From assembly GCA_016784025.1 (NCBI GenBank), contig JADHVL010000009.1:1-64000 (forward strand): DNA of 64,000 bases, read 5' to 3'. A program made the translations under genes and the position numbers. The DNA comes from Fidelibacterota bacterium (GTDB taxonomy: Bacteria; Fidelibacterota; UBA8477; JABMPR01). Below the pieces are notes generated by a model. The model searched no databases and was not told the DNA's origin. It worked only from the letters and a program-made list of their open reading frames with translations. Positions 16,069-25,228 of the stretch are shown piece by piece; the stretch's first letter is position 1, and each line of letters opens with the position of its first letter.

Positions 16069-17961
16069 ATGCAAACGTTTAATCGAATCGGCAGCCTGTT
16101 TCTATTGCTACTTCTTTCAACTCAGGCTCTTGTTGCAGCACCCAAAGATCGATCAACAATTGATGCCAAACACCAATGGGCTCTCACAGATATCTATGCC
16201 AATTGGGAAGCCTGGGAACTGGATCTCAATAAGTTAGAGTCGCTCATGGATGGGTATGCCGAACTTCAAGGCACACTTGGAAGTGGTCCCCAGAATTTGC
16301 TCAAAGCTTACACTATGAGGGAAGAACTCGGGCTGGTCTCGGATCGCGTCCAAACCTATGCAGGATTGGTTCGTGCCTTGGATAATCGCGATAATGAGGT
16401 CTACGCAAAACTTCAGCAGGTTGGCATTTTGTTTTCCAGATTTGGCACAGCCACATCCTGGTTTGCTCCCGAAATGGTCAGTATCGATTGGGCAACCATG
16501 GAGACCTGGTTGGATGAAACACCTGGCTTAGCCAACTATCGCTTTGCCATCGAAGATCTCTACCGTCAACAGGAACATGTCCTGGATGAAAAAAGTGAAA
16601 GATTACTTTCCTATTTCAGGCCCCTTAGTGGTACACCAGGTAGTGTTTATGATCAGCTATCAACTGCAGATATAAAATTTGGAACTATCAAGTTATCCAC
16701 AGGTGAGGAAGTACAAATATCAGAAGGTGAAGCAGGCCGCATCTTCTCTACATCCAGAAATCATGAAGACCGTAAAGCTGCTTTTATTGAGCGCAATAGC
16801 ACTTACAATGACAATCTCAACACCTATGCTGCCTCTTATGATGGGATCTGTCAACGTGACTGGGCTTACGCCCAAGCCCGCAATTATGGATCAACCCTGG
16901 AAAGAACATTAGGGAGTAACAATATACCTGTAGAGGTATACTTGAATCTGCTGGAGCAGGGACGAGCTGGTGTAGCACCACTCCAACGTTATCACAAATT
17001 GCGGAAAAAAGCCCTCAAACTTGACGAATATGATGGCTATGACTCAGCCATTCCAGTCATCGATTTTGATAAAGATTATGATTATGATGGTGTGGCCACA
17101 ATGATTCAGAAATCTGTTAAACCGCTAGGTAAAAGTTATAGTCAAAAACAGGTTGAGGCATTTTCGCCAGGTTGGGTTGATGTCTACGAAACACCTGGTA
17201 AAACCACAGGGGCTTTCTCCGCTGGATTGTATGGCGTGCATCCCTTTATGCTCTTGAATTACACCAACACCCTGAATGATGTTTTCACCGTGGCCCATGA
17301 AATGGGACATACCGTGCATACCATGTTCGCTAATGAGTCACAGACCTTCTCTAATTCAGGATACACACTCTTTGTGGCTGAAGTGGCGTCCACCATGGCT
17401 GAAGCTCATTTATTGGAATATATGCTAGATAATAGTAAGGATCCCAAGGAGCGACTTGTGCTTCTCAGCCATGCCATCGACAACATTGCTGGCACTTTTT
17501 ATACTCAGGTCATGTTTGCAGATTATGAATATCAGGTCCACAAACTTGTTGAAGAAGGACAACCCATCACGGCTGATGTCCTTAATGGAGTTTATCACGA
17601 AGTTCTGGTAGCATATTATGGAGACTCCATGGAGAATCATGAGCTCTATGATGTTACCTGGGCTCGCATTCCCCACTTTTCATCTGTACCCTATTATGTC
17701 TATCAGTATGCTACCAGTTATGCTGCATCCGCATCCCTGTTTAAACAGATGAATGAGGGATCGCGAAAATCGAAGAAGCAGGCGAAAGCAAATTATATCA
17801 ATTTACTCAAATCAGGTGGAAGTGATTACCCCGTTGAACAGTTGAAAAAAGCGGGTGTGGATATGACCAAACCTGAAGCAGTTCAAGCAGTCATTGCCAG
17901 TATGGATGATCTGGTGAATCGCTACGAGAAGGAACTTAATAAATTGGGTTTAGTTGACTGA
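16069..17961 (+). CDS. pepF: Oligoendopeptidase F (M3 family zinc metallopeptidase), exported
   Basis: 630 residues from an ATG at 16069 with GGAG six bases upstream; the ATG at 16057 overlaps that site. The N-terminus (IGSLFLLLLLSTQALVAAPK) is a signal peptide, so the enzyme is secreted to the periplasm, unlike the cytoplasmic PepF of Gram-positives. The active site VAHEMGHTVHTMF contains HExxH, and the downstream Glu lies in FVAEVASTMAEAHLLEY. The N-terminal PepF domain (KDRSTIDAKHQWALTDIY, then ANWEAW) and full length of about 600 fit. It cleaves short peptides. No co-transcribed neighbour; a strong hairpin follows. Confidence 0.93.
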   Translation: MQTFNRIGSLFLLLLLSTQALVAAPKDRSTIDAKHQWALTDIYANWEAWELDLNKLESLMDGYAELQGTLGSGPQNLLKAYTMREELGLVSDRVQTYAGLVRALDNRDNEVYAKLQQVGILFSRFGTATSWFAPEMVSIDWATMETWLDETPGLANYRFAIEDLYRQQEHVLDEKSERLLSYFRPLSGTPGSVYDQLSTADIKFGTIKLSTGEEVQISEGEAGRIFSTSRNHEDRKAAFIERNSTYNDNLNTYAASYDGICQRDWAYAQARNYGSTLERTLGSNNIPVEVYLNLLEQGRAGVAPLQRYHKLRKKALKLDEYDGYDSAIPVIDFDKDYDYDGVATMIQKSVKPLGKSYSQKQVEAFSPGWVDVYETPGKTTGAFSAGLYGVHPFMLLNYTNTLNDVFTVAHEMGHTVHTMFANESQTFSNSGYTLFVAEVASTMAEAHLLEYMLDNSKDPKERLVLLSHAIDNIAGTFYTQVMFADYEYQVHKLVEEGQPITADVLNGVYHEVLVAYYGDSMENHELYDVTWARIPHFSSVPYYVYQYATSYAASASLFKQMNEGSRKSKKQAKANYINLLKSGGSDYPVEQLKKAGVDMTKPEAVQAVIASMDDLVNRYEKELNKLGLVD

Positions 17962-18012
17962 GTCACCCACCCAATTAAAAAAAGTGTGAAAACATCCCCC
18001 CAATTTTAAAGG

Positions 18013-18053
18013 TTTAGAAGACTATTTGGTTATACACTGAATAGTCTTCTAAA
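18013..18053. terminator. Strong hairpin after pepF
   Basis: Perfect 14-bp stem TTTAGAAGACTATT / AATAGTCTTCTAAA with a 13-base loop, 50 bases past the pepF stop. The T-run after it is weak (TTGTTTA), so termination is likely but not certain. Confidence 0.5.
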
Positions 18054-18130
18054 TTGTTTATCATCCGTCATTGCAGATTTCCGCCAGGGTTATGGATGGA
18101 ACATCGTACATTGCTATTAAACAATTATTG

Positions 18131-18160
18131 TTGACAATCGCAATGAATATGTCGTATATA
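18131..18160 (+). promoter_or_regulatory. Candidate sigma70-like promoter for the second pilin gene
   Basis: TTGACA (18131-18136), 18-base spacer, TATATA (18155-18160), inside a dyad ATGTC...GACAT. It lies about 140 bp upstream of the pilin start. The non-coding stretch 17962-18298 otherwise holds only the hairpin at 18013. Confidence 0.35.
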
Positions 18161-18298
18161 TATGACATTCTCACAAGATACCTGTGCAAATGAAGTATTG
18201 TAAATGTTTAAATATAAGGTGGATAGCACTAGTAACGCAGTTAGGCGTGTTTTTTGCGACTAGGAAAGTCGGATAGTGTATTATTGAGGAGAATAGGA

Positions 18299-18727
18299 TT
18301 GGTAATTAGTCCCAACAGAGGGGGGAACGGTTTCTCACTGGTTGAGCTCATGATTGTCATCGTGATAATTGGTGTGTTGGTCGGGGCTGCCGTACCAATT
18401 TATCAGCATAATCTTGAAGTTGCCAAACGCGCAGAAGCTGTTGCAGGGATTGGCACTGTTCGAACTCAGCTACGCATGTATTATGGCATTAATGGTTACT
18501 ACCCAATCAGGGATAGTTTTACTAAGGTGGTAGGTGATGATTGGAATGATATCAATAAAGGTGAACTCACAGTAAAATATTTTAAGGATAAAAATTTCAA
18601 ATACAGAAGTTATGATGGCTTTGAGTATCGTATTAAATGTCAGAAGAATAAAGTCTTATCCCATCAAGTCTGGATAGACGAGACCGGACGGTGGTGGTTT
18701 GATATGGATATAATGGATGACGATTAA
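18299..18727 (+). CDS. Type IV pilin-like protein, copy 2
   Basis: 142 residues from a TTG at 18299 with GAGGAG seven bases upstream; a longer frame from 18254 lacks a ribosome site. The N-terminus NRGGNGFSLVELMIVIVIIG is a prepilin leader ending in G, then the hydrophobic helix with Glu at +5. It shares WNDINKGEL, VKYF, YDGFEYRIKC and the WIDETGRWWFD end with the pilin at 7241, whose length is nearly the same. It is convergent with the lipoprotein gene at 18737, only nine bases apart. No assembly genes are adjacent. Pilin or pseudopilin function is a family inference. Confidence 0.85.
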   Translation: MVISPNRGGNGFSLVELMIVIVIIGVLVGAAVPIYQHNLEVAKRAEAVAGIGTVRTQLRMYYGINGYYPIRDSFTKVVGDDWNDINKGELTVKYFKDKNFKYRSYDGFEYRIKCQKNKVLSHQVWIDETGRWWFDMDIMDDD

Positions 18728-18736
18728 GCAAAACAG

Positions 18737-19144
18737 TTAGTAATAGGCTGACAAGGAAATTTCAAGATCCCCTCCTGATTCCCCGTAGTTGTACTTGTAC
18801 CCAAGCACACTATCATAACCATCATCATATTGTCCATTACCGTTACTATCATAAAAAATGAAAGCCGTATAGTTATCTGAGTCGTCGGTGTTGAATGAGA
18901 AACAGTAGCATCGATTGACACCAACCAGCACTTCTGCAGTATCCAACAGCACAGAATCAAATCCCGATTCAGAGTCCCACTTCCCCTGCAAAATACCCAG
19001 ATATACTGAATCAGATTGGCTCACATGAGGATCATCATTCCAGAGAATTCCAACTTTTATATCGAGAAAAGATTCACAAGAACAAAAAATCAGCAGAGAG
19101 ATGACAATGGGGATACGGAAAGGAAAGTAAAATTTTAATTTCAC
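18737..19144 (-). CDS. Small putative lipoprotein with a calcium-loop-like motif
   Basis: 135 residues. The N-terminus (FPFRIPIVISLLIFCSCES) is a lipoprotein signal peptide with a lipobox ending at Cys (LIFC). The C-terminal part has DSNGNGQYDDGYDSV, which resembles an EF-hand/dockerin-type Ca2+-binding loop (D-x-N-x-D/N-x-x-x-D). Such loops are common in secreted FCB-group proteins. The family is not recognised. It lies between the pilin gene and the nuo operon, on the nuo strand but downstream of its terminator, so it is transcribed separately. Confidence 0.6.
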   Translation of the reverse strand: MKLKFYFPFRIPIVISLLIFCSCESFLDIKVGILWNDDPHVSQSDSVYLGILQGKWDSESGFDSVLLDTAEVLVGVNRCYCFSFNTDDSDNYTAFIFYDSNGNGQYDDGYDSVLGYKYNYGESGGDLEISLSAYY

Positions 19145-19223
19145 AATATTTCTGGCCTACCTATTGTAATATCCCCCAGAAGCCAGACTTGCATATGGGC
19201 TTCAATCATTATCTTAAAATAAA

Positions 19224-19251
19224 AAAACCCCACCAATAAAGGCAGGGTTTT
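19224..19251 (-). terminator. Terminator of the nuo operon
   Basis: On the minus strand AAAACCCTGCC and GGTGGGGTTTT form an 11-bp stem (two wobble pairs) with a 6-base loop, followed by a T-rich run. It begins about 20 bases after the nuoN stop. Confidence 0.75.
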
Positions 19252-19271
19252 ATTTAAATGCTTGTGTTTAT

Positions 19272-20768
19272 TTATTTAACGAAGAACTGGACTGCGTTCT
19301 GGGCATAAATTGAGAGGGGATCACCCAACATCCAGGCAAATAACAGAGGCACAGCCAGGATGCACAATAGAACGGTGATATTAATGGGAGCATGGTGAAC
19401 AGTCTCTGGTAATTCAATCTTCCCAAAATACATGGCTTTCACAACTCGCATATAATAGTACAGCGAAATAACCCCATTGATTAGACCAATGATGGCCAGC
19501 CAGAAATACATATCTCCATATTCAATCAAAGCTCGGAAAATGTAAAATTTGGCTACAAAACCACCTGTCGGTGGTAGTCCAGTGAGAGAGAACATAAAGA
19601 TGGCCATGATCACACCAAGAACTGGCGCTTTGTAACCGAGAGCCTTATAGTCTTCGATCTCTTCTGTATCGAATTCATTCTTGATATGGATAGCCACAAA
19701 GAAAGCACCCAGATTCATGAGCATATAGACTGCCGCATAATACAAAACGGCAGCAATACCGGTCTGATCAGCAACCACAACACCCAGCAACATATAGCCA
19801 GCATGGGCAATGCTTGAATAGGCCAGCATACGCTTGATATTGGATTGTTGCAGGGCAATGACGTTACCCACTGTCATGGATAAGATCGCCAGTATACCCA
19901 TAACAGCCTGCCAATCCATATTATTCAATGCAGCCCAGGCATCCATGTTGGGATTACCAGCACTGGAGAGTGCTACGTTAAAAAAGCGGATGATAATGGC
20001 AAAACCAGCAGCTTTGGGAGCCACTGAAAGAAAGGCAGTAATGGGAGCCGGTGCCCCTTCATACACATCTGGAGTCCAGAAATGAAAGGGTACAGCAGCA
20101 ATCTTATAGCCAAATCCAACCAGGATCATGACCAGGATAACCATCATGAGAGCAGGCGACACCGTTCCAGCAGAAAGTGCCGCTTGAATTTCGAATATAT
20201 CGGCACTGCCTGTGAGACCATACAGCAGTGAGAATCCATAGAGCAGAATTCCAGAGCTAAAGGCACCAAACACAACGTATTTGATCGAGGCCTCATTGGA
20301 GCGCATCTGTTCCTTCAGATATCCTGAGAGGAGATAGCTCATAATACTTACCATCTCGAGGGAAATGTAAATACTGAGCAGATGGGTGGCTGATACCAGG
20401 AAGTACATTCCCAGAACCAGGGTCAATAAAAGCGTATAGTATTCCCCTACTCTACGATTCTTTAACTCATTGGAGTTAAATGACATCCACATCACCAGAA
20501 TGGTACCAACAGTTACCAGTATCTTTAAAAAGTTACCAAAGGGATCCACAGCCAGCATGTTTGAAAATATTCCCACAGAAGTAGAAACGTCCTGACCGAG
20601 GAGGGCTATGGTAACCAGTATCAATCCCCCCAGTGCAACATATCCAGATCGGATAGAAGTATCAGCCTTCTGAAAGAGGTCGAACAATATGACGAGGAGC
20701 AATATCCCGGTGAGCATCATCTCAGGTATGAAATAGGAGAGATCCGTCATGATTTGATTAAGATTCAT
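19272..20768 (-). CDS. nuoN: NADH-quinone oxidoreductase subunit N
   Basis: 498 residues, about 14 membrane helices. It has the Mrp-antiporter-like core (SLEMVSIMSYLLSGY, KYVVFGAFSSGILLYG, AVPFHFWTPDVYEGAP) with conserved Glu and Lys residues for proton movement, and the typical SIAHAGYMLLG. It is one of three antiporter-like proton-pumping subunits of complex I in the inner membrane. Last gene of the operon: 17 bases follow nuoM and a terminator comes after it. Confidence 0.95.
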   Translation of the reverse strand: MNLNQIMTDLSYFIPEMMLTGILLLVILFDLFQKADTSIRSGYVALGGLILVTIALLGQDVSTSVGIFSNMLAVDPFGNFLKILVTVGTILVMWMSFNSNELKNRRVGEYYTLLLTLVLGMYFLVSATHLLSIYISLEMVSIMSYLLSGYLKEQMRSNEASIKYVVFGAFSSGILLYGFSLLYGLTGSADIFEIQAALSAGTVSPALMMVILVMILVGFGYKIAAVPFHFWTPDVYEGAPAPITAFLSVAPKAAGFAIIIRFFNVALSSAGNPNMDAWAALNNMDWQAVMGILAILSMTVGNVIALQQSNIKRMLAYSSIAHAGYMLLGVVVADQTGIAAVLYYAAVYMLMNLGAFFVAIHIKNEFDTEEIEDYKALGYKAPVLGVIMAIFMFSLTGLPPTGGFVAKFYIFRALIEYGDMYFWLAIIGLINGVISLYYYMRVVKAMYFGKIELPETVHHAPINITVLLCILAVPLLFAWMLGDPLSIYAQNAVQFFVK

Positions 20769-20785
20769 AAGAATGTCCTATTTGA

Positions 20786-22294
20786 TTACAGACCAGCTAC
20801 CATTCCGGCGGTTTTGACAGCTTCCACCAAATGATTCAAGGTGCTGCTCATCACATTCAGCATAGGTGTGGGATAGACACCCAGGAAGAATGTGATTATT
20901 GCCAGAGGGATCAGAGCAAACAATTCGCGATGATTGATCTCTTCTAGATTCTCGTATTTGCTATTGAGTTCACCCATAAAAATTCTCTGATAAGCCCAGA
21001 GGAAATATCCGGCATTCAGCACAATACCAACGGTGGCAAAAATGGTGATCCAGGTAAATACCGGGAAGGCACCAATCATACAGAGTGCCTCTGAAATAAA
21101 ACCGGAGAAGCCAGGTAGTCCGAGACCTGCGAAGAAAGCCATGGCCGTGACACCAGCATAAATTGGAACCACCTTGGCAATTCCACCAAAACCTTCAATA
21201 TCACGATGGTGTGCTCGGTCATAGAGGACACCGACCAACATAAAGAGCATGGCTGAGATAGTACCATGATTGAACATCTGGAAAACAGCGCCATTCATAC
21301 CCGCTGGTGTGAGGGCTGCCATACCTAGAAGTACAAAACCCATATGAGAAACTGAGGAGTAGGCGACCAACTTCTTTAGATCCCTTTGAGCCAATGCCGC
21401 CATAGCGCCGTAAATGATGTTTATAAGGCCAAGTATAGCCAGCGGCAGGGCGAACCATAGGGTCGCATCTTTAAGGACGGGAAAGCTGATTCTCAGAAAA
21501 CCATAGGTTCCCATTTTCAGCAAGACACCGGCAAGAATAACCGATATGGCTGTCGGTGCTTCCACGTGTGCCAGAGGTAACCAGGTATGGAAGGGAAAAA
21601 TAGGCACTTTGATAGCAAAACCGATGAAAAGCAGTATAAATATCACCTTCCCCGCATTCATACCTAACAGCAAGGCATTGCCGAATTGTGAAGAGTGCTC
21701 AGCCAGGATCAACATGTTAAAGGTATGGGGCTCAGAAATGAAATAGAGAGCCAGCATTCCCAGGAGCAATAGAACTGATCCGAAAAGTGTGTATAAGAAA
21801 AATTTGATGGCAGCGTATTCGCGTTGCGGTCCACCCCAGATACCAATAAGGAAGTACATTGGCAGGAGCATGACTTCCCAGAAAATATAGAATAAGAAGA
21901 AGTCCAGGGATGAAAAGACACCCATCATACCTGCATCAAGAAGCAGAAAGAGAGCAAAATAGCCCTTTTGAGCTTTCTCAATATTCCAGGATGTGAATAC
22001 AGCAAGGAAACTGAGAAGTGCCGTCAGTAGAATCATTGGGGCACTCAGGCCATCAATTCCCATAAAATATTCAATGTTAAAGGCCGGGATCCAGGCAAAA
22101 TGCTCCTGGAGCTGAACCTCTGGACTTGCGAAATCGAAGATGTATAAAATCCAAATGGCCAAAATGAGTTGGAGGCCTGTAATTGCTGCAGCACCCCAGC
22201 GGATAATGTCCAACTTTTCCTTGGGGATCAGGGCAATAATCACCGCTCCAAATACTGGCAGGAAGGTTACAATGCTTAGTAAATGATTTTCCAT
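20786..22294 (-). CDS. nuoM: NADH-quinone oxidoreductase subunit M
   Basis: 502 residues, multi-spanning. Landmarks are FYIFWEVMLLPMYFLIGIWG (key Glu), FHTWLPLAHVEAPTAISVIL (Lys/His region) and KKLVAYSSVSHMGFVLLG. It is a proton-pumping antiporter-like subunit of complex I. An AGGAG lies upstream of the ATG. The gene sits between nuoL (23 bases) and nuoN. Confidence 0.96.
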   Translation of the reverse strand: MENHLLSIVTFLPVFGAVIIALIPKEKLDIIRWGAAAITGLQLILAIWILYIFDFASPEVQLQEHFAWIPAFNIEYFMGIDGLSAPMILLTALLSFLAVFTSWNIEKAQKGYFALFLLLDAGMMGVFSSLDFFLFYIFWEVMLLPMYFLIGIWGGPQREYAAIKFFLYTLFGSVLLLLGMLALYFISEPHTFNMLILAEHSSQFGNALLLGMNAGKVIFILLFIGFAIKVPIFPFHTWLPLAHVEAPTAISVILAGVLLKMGTYGFLRISFPVLKDATLWFALPLAILGLINIIYGAMAALAQRDLKKLVAYSSVSHMGFVLLGMAALTPAGMNGAVFQMFNHGTISAMLFMLVGVLYDRAHHRDIEGFGGIAKVVPIYAGVTAMAFFAGLGLPGFSGFISEALCMIGAFPVFTWITIFATVGIVLNAGYFLWAYQRIFMGELNSKYENLEEINHRELFALIPLAIITFFLGVYPTPMLNVMSSTLNHLVEAVKTAGMVAGL

Positions 22295-22317
22295 GGCGTT
22301 AATCGACTCCTTCGGTC

Positions 22318-24420
22318 CTAGAATACATTGACGACATACAGCAAGGCTGCGCCGATCAATACAAAAATGAGATAATTTTGAATTTTACCGGTTTGGACGA
22401 ACTTTAATGTCCAACCCAACCATTGAAAGATGATGCCAGCGAAATTAACAGCACCATCCACGATGAGATCATCAGCCATTCCTACTCCCTTGGAAGTACG
22501 TTTGGTATTGCGACCCCATCCATTGATGAGATAGTGATCATAAAAATCCAGATCAAAACGACCAAGAGCATTGCAGCCTTTGAGAAAGGGTCGTATGATG
22601 CCGTTGATATAGAATTCATCCATATACCACTTATTATATGATCCCCGATAGAGTGCTCCCAGTTTGGTGGCGAGCTTCTCAGCAGAAATTTTATTTAACA
22701 GGTATACCAGCACAGAGAGCAGAATACCCAGGCCAGCAACCAACAGTGAAGTAACCATTGCCGGGACGTGAGCTTCGTGCATCCCATGTTCAAAATGTTC
22801 CAGGTCAAATGCAGGACCCGTGGTTACTGCACTCTCTGGAGATTGAACCACTGTGGTAAACCACCCGTGATCTGAAATTGGATTCACAGAGGGTAGCGTA
22901 AACACGAAAAATAATGACAGGATTGCCAGAACAATGAGCGGAATCGTCATGACTTTAGGAGATTCCTTGATATGTCTGAAAATCTGAGGCTGCTTGGCTT
23001 CCCCATAAAAGGTCATAAAGATCAATCTGAACATATAAAAAGCCGTTATGGCTGCAGCTCCAAATCCAAATACAGGAAGGATCCAGGCGAGATGAAAATG
23101 GGCCAACCAGCCATCATGAACATTGGCAGCATAAGCCCAGGTTCCCGCTAGAATGGCATCCTTACTCAGAAAACCTGAAAACAGAGGTATTCCAGAAATA
23201 GCGGCTGTGGTCACCATAAAAACACCAAAGGTGATGGGCATTTTGGTTCTTAAGCCACCCATATTGCGCATATCCTGAGGATCCGTTTCGTGATCGTTGA
23301 GATGATGCAAACCATGATGCATGGCATGGATCACAGAACCTGAAGCCAGGAAGAGAGCTCCCTTGAACATGGCATGTGTGACGAGGTGGAAAAAACCAGC
23401 GACATATGCGCCTGTACCAAGTGCCATAATCATATAGCCCAACTGACTCACCGTAGAATAGGCCAAAACTTTTTTAATATCATTTTGTGTAATGGCAATG
23501 GTGGCCGCATAGATGGCAGTAAGACCTCCAATGAAGGCAATGGTGGCCATGGCATCTGCGGTAAGAAATGGAAAGATACGAACCACAAGATAGACACCAG
23601 CAGCGACCATGGTAGCGGCATGAATCAATGCTGAAACAGGTGTGGGGCCTTCCATGGCATCTGGTAGCCAAACATGGAGTGGGAATTGAGCAGATTTTCC
23701 AACGGCACCCATAAACACCAGGACACCTGCAACTGTGAGAAGTTTGTGGGGATCAATGCCCCCAAACAACATCCCTGCGTTGGCTGCCCACATACCGTCG
23801 TGAATTCTCTCCCCAATCAATTGGAAATTGAATGTTCCCAATACGGTGGCAATAATGAGCATTCCAGTAAACATACCGATATCACCGATACGATTTGTGA
23901 TAAAGGCTTTCTTGCTGGCGTTAGCTGCCGATTCTTTTTCCCACCAGTGTCCAATGAGTAGATAGGATGAGAGTCCAACAAGTTCCCAGAAGATATAGAT
24001 CATGAAAAGACTGTTCGCCAAGACGATACCATTCATGGAGAAGGTAAAAATTCCCAGAAAACCAAAATATCTGGAAAAACGCACATCTCCTGCCATATAG
24101 GCTGTTGAATAGAGATGCACCAATGAAGAGATGAGGGCAACTACCACCAGCATAATCACAGTGATATTGTCTATATAGACACCAAGATCAATTTTGAATA
24201 TGCCCAGATCAAGCCAGCTCTGATGTAGTTCCAGACTAAAATTGGGATCGCTCTTGGAAAGCATCATCCCCAACATCACCAGCGATAAAATTAAGGTTAT
24301 AAATTGAATACCTACTGAGACCCACTCCCCTTTCTTCTCTTCAAAACGTCTGAAAGAGAAAATTTGAAAGACAAATGAGAATAGCGGGAGGAACAGGATG
24401 AAGAGTGCTAATTTAATCAT
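22318..24420 (-). CDS. nuoL: NADH-quinone oxidoreductase subunit L
   Basis: 700 residues. The antiporter-like core has FWELVGLSSYLLIGHWWE (key Glu), FPLHVWLPDAMEGPTPVSAL, KKVLAYSTVSQLGYMIMALG and HAMFKGALFLASGSVIHAMH. A long C-terminal region (about 560-700) should form the lateral helix that runs along the membrane arm, ending in a final helix (YLIFVLIGAALLYVVNVF). It is the distal proton-pumping subunit. The gap to nuoK is 11 bases. Confidence 0.96.
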   Translation of the reverse strand: MIKLALFILFLPLFSFVFQIFSFRRFEEKKGEWVSVGIQFITLILSLVMLGMMLSKSDPNFSLELHQSWLDLGIFKIDLGVYIDNITVIMLVVVALISSLVHLYSTAYMAGDVRFSRYFGFLGIFTFSMNGIVLANSLFMIYIFWELVGLSSYLLIGHWWEKESAANASKKAFITNRIGDIGMFTGMLIIATVLGTFNFQLIGERIHDGMWAANAGMLFGGIDPHKLLTVAGVLVFMGAVGKSAQFPLHVWLPDAMEGPTPVSALIHAATMVAAGVYLVVRIFPFLTADAMATIAFIGGLTAIYAATIAITQNDIKKVLAYSTVSQLGYMIMALGTGAYVAGFFHLVTHAMFKGALFLASGSVIHAMHHGLHHLNDHETDPQDMRNMGGLRTKMPITFGVFMVTTAAISGIPLFSGFLSKDAILAGTWAYAANVHDGWLAHFHLAWILPVFGFGAAAITAFYMFRLIFMTFYGEAKQPQIFRHIKESPKVMTIPLIVLAILSLFFVFTLPSVNPISDHGWFTTVVQSPESAVTTGPAFDLEHFEHGMHEAHVPAMVTSLLVAGLGILLSVLVYLLNKISAEKLATKLGALYRGSYNKWYMDEFYINGIIRPFLKGCNALGRFDLDFYDHYLINGWGRNTKRTSKGVGMADDLIVDGAVNFAGIIFQWLGWTLKFVQTGKIQNYLIFVLIGAALLYVVNVF

Positions 24421-24431
24421 ATCAGCTGCAC

Positions 24432-24737
24432 CTACTGTTTAAGTGCGTTGGCTTCATCAACATTGATGTGCCCGCGATCGTTATAGAGATTCAAAACTAT
24501 AGCCAGGGCAACTGCAGCTTCAGCAGCAGCCAGCATGATGATAAATACAGACATGAGATGTCCATCAAGATTGTGGGTCACAAACTTGGAAAAAGCTACA
24601 AAGTTGATATTTGCTGCATTCAGAATGAGCTCCACTCCCATGAGGATGGCAACTGCATTGCGTCGGGTGACAACCGTATACAAACCGAGACTGAAGAGAA
24701 TGGCACTCAGAACGAGATACGAAGATAGATGATCCAT
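24432..24737 (-). CDS. nuoK: NADH-quinone oxidoreductase subunit K
   Basis: 101 residues, three helices, normal length. The conserved acidic residues lie in MGVELILNAANINFV and AAAEAAVALAIVLNLY. It is part of the membrane proton path of complex I. The start overlaps the last base of nuoJ by one, indicating translational coupling. Confidence 0.96.
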   Translation of the reverse strand: MDHLSSYLVLSAILFSLGLYTVVTRRNAVAILMGVELILNAANINFVAFSKFVTHNLDGHLMSVFIIMLAAAEAAVALAIVLNLYNDRGHINVDEANALKQ

Positions 24738-25228
24738 TATAGCTCCTTTCTCGCCAGTGTGGCTGCACCAATGAGAGCACCCAACAAGAGAACTGAAGCA
24801 ATCTCAAATAAAATCAAATAGTCGGTAAACAATAGGTTTCCAATGCCAGTTACTGTATCTGTGAATTCCATGGGTAAGGTTGAGCCAACCCAGTCATGGG
24901 GCAGCACTGCAGTGAGAATAATGGCTGCAACACCGAGGACAACTACCAGCCCTAAAACCTTTTGTACAGAGCTTTGGGATATCCGAGCCGTGGATATTTG
25001 ATTGGTAAGCATGATTCCAAATACCAGCAGAACCAGGATACCACCCACATACACCACAATCTGGGTGACTGCCAGGAAGTCAGCATTTAGAAAAATATAT
25101 ATTCCGGCGACACCTAAGAAAGTCCCCATGAGGGCGAACACCGAATGAATCAGGTTATTTCCGAAAGCTACCAGTGCTGCTGATGCGACGATCAGAGCCC
25201 AGATAACCCAGAAAATGAAATCAGCCAT
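24737..25228 (-). CDS. nuoJ: NADH-quinone oxidoreductase subunit J
   Basis: 163 residues, five helices. NNLIHSVFALMGTFLGVAG and ADFLAVTQIVVYVGGILVLL are the conserved NuoJ helices (pi-bulge region). It overlaps nuoI by eight bases and nuoK by one. Standard length for the family. Confidence 0.95.
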   Translation of the reverse strand: MADFIFWVIWALIVASAALVAFGNNLIHSVFALMGTFLGVAGIYIFLNADFLAVTQIVVYVGGILVLLVFGIMLTNQISTARISQSSVQKVLGLVVVLGVAAIILTAVLPHDWVGSTLPMEFTDTVTGIGNLLFTDYLILFEIASVLLLGALIGAATLARKEL

